NCBI GenBank assembly: GCA_018260755.1
Contig: JAGTWP010000009.1
Location: 1 to 13,019 of the forward strand
Reading direction: 5' to 3'
Length of the DNA stretch: 13,019 nt
Source of the DNA: Candidatus Altarchaeum sp.
Lineage (GTDB): Archaea > Altiarchaeota > Altiarchaeia > Altiarchaeales > Altiarchaeaceae
Shown: positions 1 to 6,205 of the stretch, one piece after another
Layout of the letters: each line of letters begins with the position of its first letter
How positions within the stretch are numbered: the stretch's first letter is position 1
Position numbers and translations under genes: made by a program
The notes under the pieces: model-generated
What the model was told of the DNA's origin: nothing
Databases searched by the model: none
What the model saw: only the letters and a program-made list of their open reading frames with translations

Positions 1-23
1 AATTTATGAAATTTTTAAATAAG

Positions 24-71
24 ATTGAAATCAAAAGATTTCAGTATTTCAAAATCCCCACGATTTTGAAA
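24..71. promoter_or_regulatory. Two adjacent hairpins upstream of ilvD
   Basis: Two inverted repeats lie side by side. The first pairs 24-32 with 37-45 (nine pairs, one of them G-T) around an AAAA loop. The second is a perfect 10-bp stem, 47-56 with 62-71, around the loop CCCAC. They end about 88 nt before the ilvD start. They could terminate a gene lying left of the window, or act as an operator or leader element for ilvD. No T-run follows immediately, which weakens the terminator reading. The pairing is seen directly; the function is unknown. Confidence 0.45.
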
Positions 72-159
72 ATTGTTGTTAAGTGCAATTTTAAAGTTAT
101 CCTAAAAAATACAAAATTATTTTAAATTTCAAAAAACAAAAACATCATTCAAAAACAAA

Positions 160-1827
160 ATGAATCTACGCTCGGATAAAACAAAAAAAGGTATAACGAG
201 AGCACCACATCGCTCATTAATGAAAGCGATGGGATTAACAGACGAGGAAATTTCCCAGCCGTTTGTAGGTGTTGTAAATTCCTGGAATGAATATGTTCCC
301 GGACACATACATTTAGACAAGTTGGCACAATCCGTAAAGGCAGGGATACGATATGCAAAATGCACACCTTTTGAGTTTCACACTATTGCAATTTGTGACG
401 GAATTGCAATGGGACACGAAGGAATGAGATATTCTTTGCCAAGCAGGGAGACAATTGCGGACTCAATTGAATTACAGGTTCAGGCACACCAGATGGATGC
501 TTTGTTGTTAGTTCCTTCCTGCGATAAAATTATCCCCGGACATTTGATGGCATCAGCACGGCTCAACATTCCAACGATAGCAGTTACAGGAGGTCCGATG
601 TGTCCCGGATTTGTAAATGACAGTAAAGTTGATTTGATTTCTTTATTTGAGGGAGTTGGAAGGTATAATGTTAATGAAATAAGCGAAGATGAATTAAAAA
701 TTCTGGAAAATTTTGCCTGCCCGGGTGCAGGAAGTTGTGCCGGCTTATTCACCGCTAATACTATGGGTTGTCTTACGGAAGCACTTGGAATGTCATTGCC
801 GGGATGTGGAACCGCTCTTGCCGTAGAAGCAAAAAAACATCGCATTGCAAAGGAAAGCGGAATGAAAATTTTTGACCTGATTAGCAGTGACATAAAAAGT
901 AGAGATATCCTAACTTATGATGCCTTTGAAAATGCAATAATGGTTGATATGGCAATAGGCGGTTCAACAAATACGTCCCTTCATATTCCTGCTATTGCAA
1001 AAGAATGCGGAATAAAATTGGACTTGGAAATTTTTGATGAAATCAGCAGAAAAATTCCCCATATTGTTTCAATTCGTCCCGGCGGAAGTCATTTTATGGA
1101 AGATTTAGAGCGCGCGGGCGGAATTCAGGCGGTTATGTCCAAACTGAGGACTAAATTAAATTTAGATGTGCTAACTGTTACAGGTGAAACATTAGGTAAA
1201 AATTTAGAGAAATTTAAAATCATAAATCCTGAAAAGAACAAAGAAGTTATAAGAGATTTAAGCAAACCGTATCACAAAGAAGGCGGAATTTTTGTTTTAA
1301 AGGGAAATTTAGCCCCCGACGGGTCCGTAGTTAAAGTAGGAGCAGTTAATGAAAAAATGTTGAAATTTTCCGGAAAGGCAAAGGTCTTTGACTGTGAAGA
1401 AGATACAAATGATGCAATAGTGAAAAGAAAAATTAAGGCAGGTGATGTCGTTGTAATTAGATACGAAGGTCCGAAAGGAGGACCGGGAATGAGGGAAATG
1501 CTTCAGGCAACATCGGCATTGGCGGGACAGGGATTAATTGATAATGTTGCGTTAATTACAGACGGAAGGTTTTCGGGAGGAACAAGGGGTTTAGCAATAG
1601 GTCATGTTTCACCGGAAGCGACAGAAAAAGGGACAATAGCAATTGTTAAAGACGGAGATGTTATAGAAATTGATTTGGAAAAAAGATTGCTAAATTTAAA
1701 AATAAGCGACGATGAGATCAAAGAAAGAACAAAAAATTTAAAGAGCAAAAAGAAAATTTTAAGCGGTGTATTAAAGAGATATGCTGCAAGTGTTACATCA
1801 GCGAATACAGGGGCGATATTTGAATAG
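160..1827 (+). CDS. ilvD: Dihydroxy-acid dehydratase IlvD
   Basis: This enzyme dehydrates 2,3-dihydroxy-isovalerate and 2,3-dihydroxy-3-methylvalerate to the 2-oxo acids that become valine, leucine and isoleucine. It is a cytoplasmic Fe-S enzyme. The 555-residue protein has the full family length. Visible signatures are RAPHRSL near residue 14, PGHIHL at 47-52, [10 protein letters not shown] followed by [16 protein letters not shown] with Cys121, and CPGAGSC at 187-193 with Cys187 and Cys193. Late in the protein come [11 protein letters not shown] and [11 protein letters not shown]. Cys121 and one or both of Cys187/Cys193 are likely cluster ligands. The ATG at 160 follows an A-rich leader (AAAACAAAATG) with no Shine-Dalgarno motif, and the conserved N-terminus begins at once, so this start is secure. 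It stands alone: no other ilv gene is in view. A T-rich tract follows the stop. Confidence 0.97.
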   Translation: MNLRSDKTKKGITRAPHRSLMKAMGLTDEEISQPFVGVVNSWNEYVPGHIHLDKLAQSVKAGIRYAKCTPFEFHTIAICDGIAMGHEGMRYSLPSRETIADSIELQVQAHQMDALLLVPSCDKIIPGHLMASARLNIPTIAVTGGPMCPGFVNDSKVDLISLFEGVGRYNVNEISEDELKILENFACPGAGSCAGLFTANTMGCLTEALGMSLPGCGTALAVEAKKHRIAKESGMKIFDLISSDIKSRDILTYDAFENAIMVDMAIGGSTNTSLHIPAIAKECGIKLDLEIFDEISRKIPHIVSIRPGGSHFMEDLERAGGIQAVMSKLRTKLNLDVLTVTGETLGKNLEKFKIINPEKNKEVIRDLSKPYHKEGGIFVLKGNLAPDGSVVKVGAVNEKMLKFSGKAKVFDCEEDTNDAIVKRKIKAGDVVVIRYEGPKGGPGMREMLQATSALAGQGLIDNVALITDGRFSGGTRGLAIGHVSPEATEKGTIAIVKDGDVIEIDLEKRLLNLKISDDEIKERTKNLKSKKKILSGVLKRYAASVTSANTGAIFE

Positions 1828-1840
1828 TTGTTTAAAATAG

Positions 1841-1872
1841 TTTTTTATATTAAATTTTAATTTTTTTATTTA
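1841..1872 (+). terminator. T-rich termination tract after ilvD
   Basis: Runs of six and seven T lie in a nearly pure A/T stretch starting 14 nt after the ilvD stop. Archaeal termination commonly uses such T-tracts without a stable hairpin. The tract is visible; its role is inferred. Confidence 0.45.
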
Positions 1873-1903
1873 AATTTTAATATTAAATCCTAATTCTTAA
1901 TTA

Positions 1904-1914
1904 ATTTATATAAG
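1904..1914 (+). promoter_or_regulatory. TATA-like box for porB
   Basis: ATTTATATAAG is a good archaeal TATA-like match, about 50 nt before the porB ATG. It predicts a transcript start near 1937 and a leader of about 25 nt. No clear purine-rich BRE precedes it. Confidence 0.45.
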
Positions 1915-1922
1915 ATTTGTGT

Positions 1923-1948
1923 AAATTTATTAAATAAATTTATTAAAT
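1923..1948. repeat. Two perfect tandem copies of a 13-bp AT repeat
   Basis: AAATTTATTAAAT occurs twice head to tail immediately before the porB leader, spanning the predicted transcription start. It may be replication slippage in AT-rich DNA. A related 13-bp period occurs near 10196. Confidence 0.8.
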
Positions 1949-1961
1949 AAAAATTTTTAAA

Positions 1962-2861
1962 ATGGAAGAATTACTTGCTCCGGGAACAAGAACATGTGCC
2001 GGATGTGGGGCAGCAATTGCTATAAGGATGGTTTTAAGAGCAATACAAAAAGAGGTGAGTAAAAATTTTATTGTCTGCAATGCGACTGGCTGTTTAGAAG
2101 TGGCAACTACACCTTATCCCGAAACATCATGGAGAATTCCCTGGATACATGTTGCATTTGAAAATGCCTCTGCTGTTGCAAGCGGAGTAAATGCAGCATA
2201 TATGTATATAAGCGAAAACAACAAAACAGAGAAACCTAAAATAATTGCTATTGGTGGTGACGGTTCAACATTTGATATTGGTTTTGGCTCACTTTCCGGA
2301 ATGTTAGAAAGAAATGACGATGTGCTTTACATTTGCTACGATAACGAAGCGTACATGAATACTGGAGTTCAGCAGTCAGGTGCAACTCCAAAATTTGCCA
2401 GTACAACTACAACCCCGTCAGGAAAGGTTATTCCGGGAAATTTACAGAGAAAGAAAAATTTAGTTGAAATAGCAGCAGCACACGGTGTTTATGCAGCATC
2501 AACAACAGTTTATAATTTCAGGGATCTGGAAAACAAGGTAAGAAAAGCACTAAAAATAAAAGGAGCAAAATACATACAAATTTTTGCCCCATGCCCGACA
2601 GGCTGGAGAATACCTGAAAAAGATGCAATTAAAATTACAAAATTAGCAATTGAGACCGGAATATGCAAGGTTTTTGAAATAGAGAATGGAAAATTTAATT
2701 TAAATTATAAACCCGCAAAGCGAAAAAAGGTTGAGGAATATTTAAAGGTGCAGGGAAGGTTTAGGCATTTAACCCAACAACAAATAGATGAAATTCAGGA
2801 TAGGATTGACAAAGAATGGCAAGAGTTGGAAAAGGTGAATGTATCGGCAGTCACGGTATAA
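1962..2861 (+). CDS. porB: Pyruvate:ferredoxin oxidoreductase, beta subunit (PorB)
   Basis: PorB is the thiamine-diphosphate subunit of the archaeal multi-subunit pyruvate synthase. The complex interconverts pyruvate plus CoA with acetyl-CoA plus CO2 using ferredoxin, and in autotrophs it runs toward pyruvate. The 299-residue length matches the family. CAGC at residues 12-15, Cys44 in NATGC and Cys211 in FAPCPTGW are the four expected ligands of the TPP-proximal [4Fe-4S] cluster. GDG at 99-101 and NEAYMNTG at 128-135 form the TPP/Mg motif. The start follows an A/T leader without a Shine-Dalgarno site. No alpha, gamma or delta subunit gene lies in the window, so the gene is split from the usual por cluster or follows an unusual order. 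Part of its 3' end is duplicated downstream. A 2-oxoacid oxidoreductase of other specificity is possible but less likely. Confidence 0.93.
   Translation: MEELLAPGTRTCAGCGAAIAIRMVLRAIQKEVSKNFIVCNATGCLEVATTPYPETSWRIPWIHVAFENASAVASGVNAAYMYISENNKTEKPKIIAIGGDGSTFDIGFGSLSGMLERNDDVLYICYDNEAYMNTGVQQSGATPKFASTTTTPSGKVIPGNLQRKKNLVEIAAAHGVYAASTTVYNFRDLENKVRKALKIKGAKYIQIFAPCPTGWRIPEKDAIKITKLAIETGICKVFEIENGKFNLNYKPAKRKKVEEYLKVQGRFRHLTQQQIDEIQDRIDKEWQELEKVNVSAVTV
2811..2854 (+). repeat. porB 3'-end segment, copy 1 of a 44-bp duplication
   Basis: These last codons of porB (KEWQELEKVNVSAVT) recur at 2948-2991 with 38 of 44 bases identical. All six differences are transitions. The two copies are 137 bp apart. 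Confidence 0.85.
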
Positions 2862-2863
2862 AC

Positions 2864-2884
2864 TTCTCTTTTAGAAAAAGAGAA
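2864..2884 (+). terminator. Hairpin just after the porB stop
   Basis: A perfect 9-bp stem pairs TTCTCTTTT (2864-2872) with AAAAGAGAA (2876-2884) around a 3-nt loop, two bases after the stop. A weaker CTCT/AGAG repeat follows. No T-run follows the stem, so it may stabilise the 3' end or separate porB from the J-domain gene rather than terminate transcription. Confidence 0.4.
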
Positions 2885-2947
2885 AACTCTCTGAAAAGAG
2901 AAAAAAGTAAACATTGAAAGAAATTTAGGGGGCCCAAATAAATACTT

Positions 2948-2991
2948 AAAGAATGGCAAAAATTAGAAAAGATGGATGTATTGGCAGTCAC
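2948..2991 (+). repeat. Copy 2 of the porB-tail duplication, holding the J-protein start
   Basis: The segment matches 2811-2854 at 38 of 44 positions. In the porB frame it would read [15 protein letters not shown], still PorB-like. The J-domain gene instead starts at the ATG inside GAATGG and reads a different frame. The match stops exactly where J-domain homology begins. Confidence 0.85.
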
Positions 2992-3447
2992 TATCTGGTG
3001 CTGGGCCTAAAGAGAAGTGCTTCTGAACGGGAAATAAAAGACAGATACAGGGAACTTGCAAAAATTTATCATCCCGATGTTAATCATTCTTATGATGCGG
3101 AAGAAAAATTTAAGCAGATAAATGAAGCGTATAATTACTTAATTTCTCATGTCGGAGATAAATCTGATAGTTATAATGCTGATAGTTATAATGCTGATAG
3201 TGATGATGCTGATAGTGATGATGAGGAAATTTTTAGGGTAAGAAAAACAAATAAAGCAAATAAAACAAACAAAAAAGACATCAAAGACATCACAGATGAA
3301 ATTTTAAAAGATATTTCAAAATCCGTAAAGAGAGATGTCCATAAAAATTTACAAAAAAATTTACAAAAATTTATGAAACAGAGAAATCGCGTAATTTACA
3401 CAGCAGCAGTTAAAAGTATAAAGAAAGAAATGAAAAGAAGATTTTGA
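2953..3447 (+). CDS. Small J-domain (DnaJ-like) co-chaperone
   Basis: The 164-residue protein carries an N-terminal J domain at about residues 13-66: HYLVLGL, then [11 protein letters not shown], the Hsp70-activating HPD triad at 40-42, and [12 protein letters not shown]. It should recruit and stimulate an Hsp70-type chaperone. It lacks the Gly/Phe region, the Cys-rich zinc fingers and the C-terminal substrate-binding domains of true DnaJ. An acidic linker of four five-residue units (DSYNA twice, then DSDDA and DSDDE) follows, then a Lys-rich tail with [10 protein letters not shown] and KNLQKNLQK repeats. ATG 2953 is the only usable upstream start, because the next candidate, GTG at 2998, would cut into the J domain. 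No Shine-Dalgarno site is near, and a GGGGGCCC run lies 18 nt upstream. Residues 1-13 come from the porB-tail duplicate. It converges on asd with a 26-nt gap. Partner and substrate are unknown. Confidence 0.85.
   Translation: MAKIRKDGCIGSHYLVLGLKRSASEREIKDRYRELAKIYHPDVNHSYDAEEKFKQINEAYNYLISHVGDKSDSYNADSYNADSDDADSDDEEIFRVRKTNKANKTNKKDIKDITDEILKDISKSVKRDVHKNLQKNLQKFMKQRNRVIYTAAVKSIKKEMKRRF
3166..3225 (+). repeat. Four tandem 15-bp repeats inside the J-protein gene
   Basis: Units start at 3166, 3181, 3196 and 3211. The first two are identical (GATAGTTATAATGCT). The last two read GATAGTGATGATGCT and GATAGTGATGATGAG. They encode [15 protein letters not shown] and DSDDE. The paired pattern suggests two successive slippage events. 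Confidence 0.9.
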
Positions 3448-3473
3448 AATGAAATTTAAAAACCATAAAAAAT

Positions 3474-4529
3474 TTAAAACAACCCTAATTTGTGTGCCAA
3501 TTCCGCTTCAAGAACACTCTCTCCTGCTGCCCCTCTGATTGTGTTGTGGCTTAAAGAATAGAATCGTAAAATTTGAGTATCTTTTTTTTCAATCCTGCCG
3601 ACACTTATTGTCATTCCGTTATCTCTGTTTCTGTCAAGTCGTGGCTGCGGTCTGTCTTCTTCATCAAGCACCGTGAGCGGATTTTTCGGAGCAGACGGTA
3701 ATGAAAAATCCTTTAGCGGATTAAATTTTGCAAATTCTTCCTTTACTTTTTCAACATCAAAATCATTTTTTAATTTGACATGTATAACTTCAAGATGTCC
3801 GTCAAGCACATTAACCCTGTTGCACGAAGCATAAATTTTAAAATCTGCATTGACTATTTGTTTGCTTTGAGCGTCGTATTTCCCTAAAATTTTCAACGCC
3901 TCTGTTTCCATCTTATCCTCTTCCCCGCCGATGAATGGAATTATATTGTCAAGTATTTGCATTGACTTGACTCCGTCATAGCCAGCACCGCTTAATGCCT
4001 GAAATGTTGTAATATTTAAATTTTCTATTCCGAATTTATCTTGTAAGACCTTTAAAGGCAAAACCATTCCTGTTGTCGAGCAGTTCGGAGCGGTGACTAT
4101 AAAACCGTTAAAATTTCTGCTTTTTTTTTGATGTTTTATTATTTCAAAGTGTTCTCGATTTATTTCAGGCACGATAAGCGGAACATCTTTATCCATTCTG
4201 TGCTTTGAAACCTTGCTGAATAAAGGAATTTCTCTGGCAAAATTTTCCTCCAGGAACGCAATCTCTCCCGGAAGTGCGGAAAACACAACATCAAGTTTAT
4301 GCTTTTTAATATTGTCTGTGGAAATTTCATCAACGACCATAGCGGAAATTTCTTCAGGTATGTCAAAGTCAAGATACCATTTTGCACATTCCTTATATTT
4401 CTTTCCTGCACTATGTTCGGATGCCATTAATGAAGCAATTTCAAAAAATTTATGCTTGTGTAAAAATTGTATGTATCTTTGTCCGACTAATCCTGTTGCC
4501 CCTAAAATTCCTACTTTTAATTTATCCAT
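3474..4529 (-). CDS. asd: Aspartate-semialdehyde dehydrogenase, archaeal type
   Basis: Asd reduces L-aspartyl-4-phosphate with NADPH to aspartate semialdehyde, the branch point to lysine, threonine and methionine. In many archaea this product is also a substrate for making 3-dehydroquinate, so it links to the aroA gene in this window. The 351-residue length is normal for the archaeal/fungal branch. GILGATGLVGQ (residues 7-17) is the nucleotide-binding loop. The catalytic Cys150 sits in TAPNCSTTGM, SGAGYDGV (180-187) follows, and His245 in LDGHLE is the likely base. The usual SNAS-type stretch before HRMD reads SKVSKHRMD, a small departure. The ATG has an A-rich leader. The gene lies 41 nt after ribC on the same strand, with an AT-rich box between that could be its own promoter. 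Confidence 0.95.
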   Translation of the reverse strand: MDKLKVGILGATGLVGQRYIQFLHKHKFFEIASLMASEHSAGKKYKECAKWYLDFDIPEEISAMVVDEISTDNIKKHKLDVVFSALPGEIAFLEENFAREIPLFSKVSKHRMDKDVPLIVPEINREHFEIIKHQKKSRNFNGFIVTAPNCSTTGMVLPLKVLQDKFGIENLNITTFQALSGAGYDGVKSMQILDNIIPFIGGEEDKMETEALKILGKYDAQSKQIVNADFKIYASCNRVNVLDGHLEVIHVKLKNDFDVEKVKEEFAKFNPLKDFSLPSAPKNPLTVLDEEDRPQPRLDRNRDNGMTISVGRIEKKDTQILRFYSLSHNTIRGAAGESVLEAELAHKLGLF

Positions 4530-4570
4530 TTTTAAAAAACTTTCAGTAAAATTTAATAATAAATTTATTT

Positions 4571-5041
<471 letters not shown>

Positions 5042-5081
5042 CTAAATTTTAGATTAATAAAAATTTAATATCTAAATTTAA

Positions 5082-5096
5082 TTTAATATATAAATA
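5082..5096 (+). promoter_or_regulatory. TATA-like box for the ferredoxin-alba transcript
   Basis: TTTAATATATAAATA lies about 45 nt before the ferredoxin ATG in the ribC/ferredoxin divergent region. It predicts a short leader of about 20 nt ending ATCAACAACGAAAAAATG. Confidence 0.45.
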
Positions 5097-5138
5097 CTAA
5101 TTAATATTAAAACAAAAATTTAAATCAACAACGAAAAA

Positions 5139-5324
5139 ATGGCGACTGTAAAAATAGATAAGACAAAGTGTAAGGGATGCAGCAGCTGTGTAGATGCGTG
5201 CCCAGTAGGGATGTTTGAAATTAACGGAAACAAGGCAAAAATAGCAAAAGATATGAGTGAGTGCTTAGGATGCCACGCATGTGAAAGTACTTGTCCAGAA
5301 GGAGCAATTACTGTTGAGGATTAA
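5139..5324 (+). CDS. 2[4Fe-4S] ferredoxin
   Basis: This is a 61-residue clostridial-type ferredoxin, a small soluble electron carrier. It has two complete CxxCxxCxxxCP motifs: Cys11, 14, 17, 21 with Pro22, and Cys42, 45, 48, 52 with Pro53. The pseudo-twofold repeat that binds two low-potential [4Fe-4S] clusters is plain. It could accept electrons from, or donate them to, pyruvate:ferredoxin oxidoreductase, whose beta subunit is 2.3 kb away, but that pairing is an inference. It is shorter than a typical PorD (delta) subunit. The leader is CAA-rich with no Shine-Dalgarno site. Alba follows 52 nt downstream on the same strand and is probably co-transcribed. Confidence 0.95.
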   Translation: MATVKIDKTKCKGCSSCVDACPVGMFEINGNKAKIAKDMSECLGCHACESTCPEGAITVED

Positions 5325-5368
5325 GCAGGTTTGAATGAATAGTACTAATAGAGTCAGCAAAATTTAAT

Positions 5369-5372
5369 GGTG
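5369..5372 (+). promoter_or_regulatory. GGTG Shine-Dalgarno-like site for alba
   Basis: GGTG lies four bases before the alba ATG. It is one of the few starts here with a plausible anti-SD match. That fits a gene inside an operon, while first genes in this window use A-rich leaders. Confidence 0.4.
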
Positions 5373-5376
5373 TAAG

Positions 5377-5688
5377 ATGGAAGAAAATAACATAATTTTT
5401 ATCGGAAAGAAGGACCTTATGGCTTATGTTTTAGCAGTGATGACACAATTTACAAAAACAAACAGTGTTGTGGTAAAAGCAAGAGGAAGGTCAATGAGTA
5501 CGGCAATTGATGTTGTTGAGGTTGTCCGAAACAGGTATCTGCCAAATGCGGCAATAAAAAATATTGTGATTAAAACAGAAGAAGTACCGTCAAGAGCGAG
5601 AGAGGGGGAAACAGAAGAGCATGCAAAGCAAAGAGGTCCGTCAAAGGTATCTGCAATAGAAATAACATTAGAAAAACCACCTTTCTAA
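5377..5688 (+). CDS. alba: Alba DNA/RNA-binding chromatin protein
   Basis: Alba is a small dimeric archaeal protein that coats DNA and binds RNA. This copy has 103 residues, slightly longer than the common 90-95. The opening IIFIGKKDLMAYVLAV carries the conserved Lys pair at 11-12, equivalent to the acetylatable lysines of Sulfolobus Alba. VVVKARGRSMSTAIDVVEVVRNR (about 31-53) is the diagnostic core. IKNIVIKTEEV is followed by a flexible EGETEEHAKQRG loop that should reach over the DNA groove, and the final strand reads VSAIEITLEK. It follows the ferredoxin by 52 nt and is likely co-transcribed. A long T-rich tract begins about 50 nt after its stop. Confidence 0.95.
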   Translation: MEENNIIFIGKKDLMAYVLAVMTQFTKTNSVVVKARGRSMSTAIDVVEVVRNRYLPNAAIKNIVIKTEEVPSRAREGETEEHAKQRGPSKVSAIEITLEKPPF

Positions 5689-5738
5689 AATTATCTTTGA
5701 CATATGCCCATAGCACTTATAAAGCGAAAATTCATTTT

Positions 5739-5774
5739 CTTTTTTTATTTTGTTATAAATTTTTTCTTTTTTAT
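5739..5774 (+). terminator. T-rich termination tract after alba
   Basis: This pyrimidine-rich tract has runs of six or more T and ends in the left copy of a 26-bp repeat, whose second half is TTTTTTCTTTTTTAT. Position and base make-up suit an archaeal terminator for ferredoxin-alba. Confidence 0.45.
5749..5774. repeat. 26-bp direct repeat, left copy
   Basis: This is identical to 6180-6205, 431 bp away. CTTTGACA at 5695-5702 and at 6126-6133 shares the same 431-bp offset, so the repeat may be the preserved end of an older duplication of about 80 bp. Confidence 0.85.
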
Positions 5775-5940
5775 CGTTATATAAAGTATGATAATCCTTT
5801 TAAATTACAATACAGGAAAGTATAAGATTTCTTTTAATAATTAATTAGACTACTATAATAACCTACCTATAAAGTAGATCGTATTCTTGTGTAATAAGTT
5901 GTATGTATTTAATGTTGTGGCTACCTCTCGTTTCTACTGC

Positions 5941-5966
5941 AGCTTATTATACGAGCTTATTATACG
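5941..5966. repeat. Perfect 13-bp tandem duplication
   Basis: AGCTTATTATACG occurs twice without a gap in the middle of the gene-poor stretch. Because 13 is not a multiple of three, a duplication inside a coding region would have shifted the frame. Confidence 0.9.
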
Positions 5967-6006
5967 AAGTTTCGATATTCCCAAAGGGAAAGAGTTACCC
6001 GCAGGT

Positions 6007-6025
6007 TATATTGTCATGCAATATA
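6007..6025 (+). other. 7-bp hairpin in the gene-poor stretch
   Basis: TATATTG (6007-6013) pairs perfectly with CAATATA (6019-6025) around a TCATG loop. With TTCCC-AAA-GGGAA upstream and CAGAGA/TCTCTG (6080-6085/6096-6101) downstream, it gives a row of small stems that could belong to a structured RNA. Confidence 0.35.
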
Positions 6026-6179
6026 CACAAAAAAATATCCGTAAAAACAAAATGGCAGGCAAGAAACCAAAGGCAAAACCAGAGAGTAAATAATATCTCT
6101 GAGTTGCATTCGGGGTAAAAAACACCTTTGACAAATATAAGATTTATGACTTAAATCATTTATTTTTTTGTTTTTCTTC

Positions 6180-6205
6180 TTTGTTATAAATTTTTTCTTT
6201 TTTAT
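6180..6205. repeat. 26-bp direct repeat, right copy
   Basis: This is identical to 5749-5774. It covers the mfnB stop codon (6202-6204 on the minus strand), so it ends at a gene boundary, like the left copy after alba. On the plus strand it would end any transcript from the gene-poor stretch. Confidence 0.85.

Larger units (their letters stand above)
5689..6201. other. Gene-poor stretch between alba and mfnB
   Basis: I recognise no gene in this stretch of about 510 nt. It holds T-rich tracts at both ends (direct repeats described separately), TATA-like boxes (TTATATAAAG at 5777-5786 and CTATAAAG near 5868), a 13-bp tandem repeat at 5941-5966 and several hairpins: 5972-5990 region TTCCC/GGGAA, 6007-6025 and 6080-6101. 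Two overlapping plus-strand reading frames cross it: 68 codons from TTG 5887 and 71 codons from ATG 5903. Neither resembles a known family, and the first uses codons such as CGT, TCT and ACC that its neighbours avoid. The last 13 codons of the first frame begin AAAACAAAATG at 6052, the same leader type as real genes nearby, and encode MAGKKPKAKPESK. It may be a non-coding RNA locus, a small-protein gene or the remnant of a lost gene. Confidence 0.5.

Noticed and set aside
480-893. 137-codon minus-strand frame inside ilvD
   Set aside because: It lies wholly antisense to an intact, strongly conserved IlvD and resembles no known family.
5960-5995. TTTCGATATTCCC as a possible tRNA T-arm
   Set aside because: The flanking bases do not pair as a T-stem, and no acceptor, D or anticodon arm can be drawn.
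5887-6093. 68-codon frame from TTG as a real gene
   Set aside because: It needs a TTG start, has no leader signal, matches no family and uses codons unlike its neighbours. It is mentioned only as part of the gene-poor stretch.
5749-6205. The 26-bp repeats as CRISPR repeats or insertion-sequence ends
   Set aside because: There are only two copies, 431 bp apart, in direct orientation and T-rich. There is no transposase frame, no inverted ends and no regular spacers.
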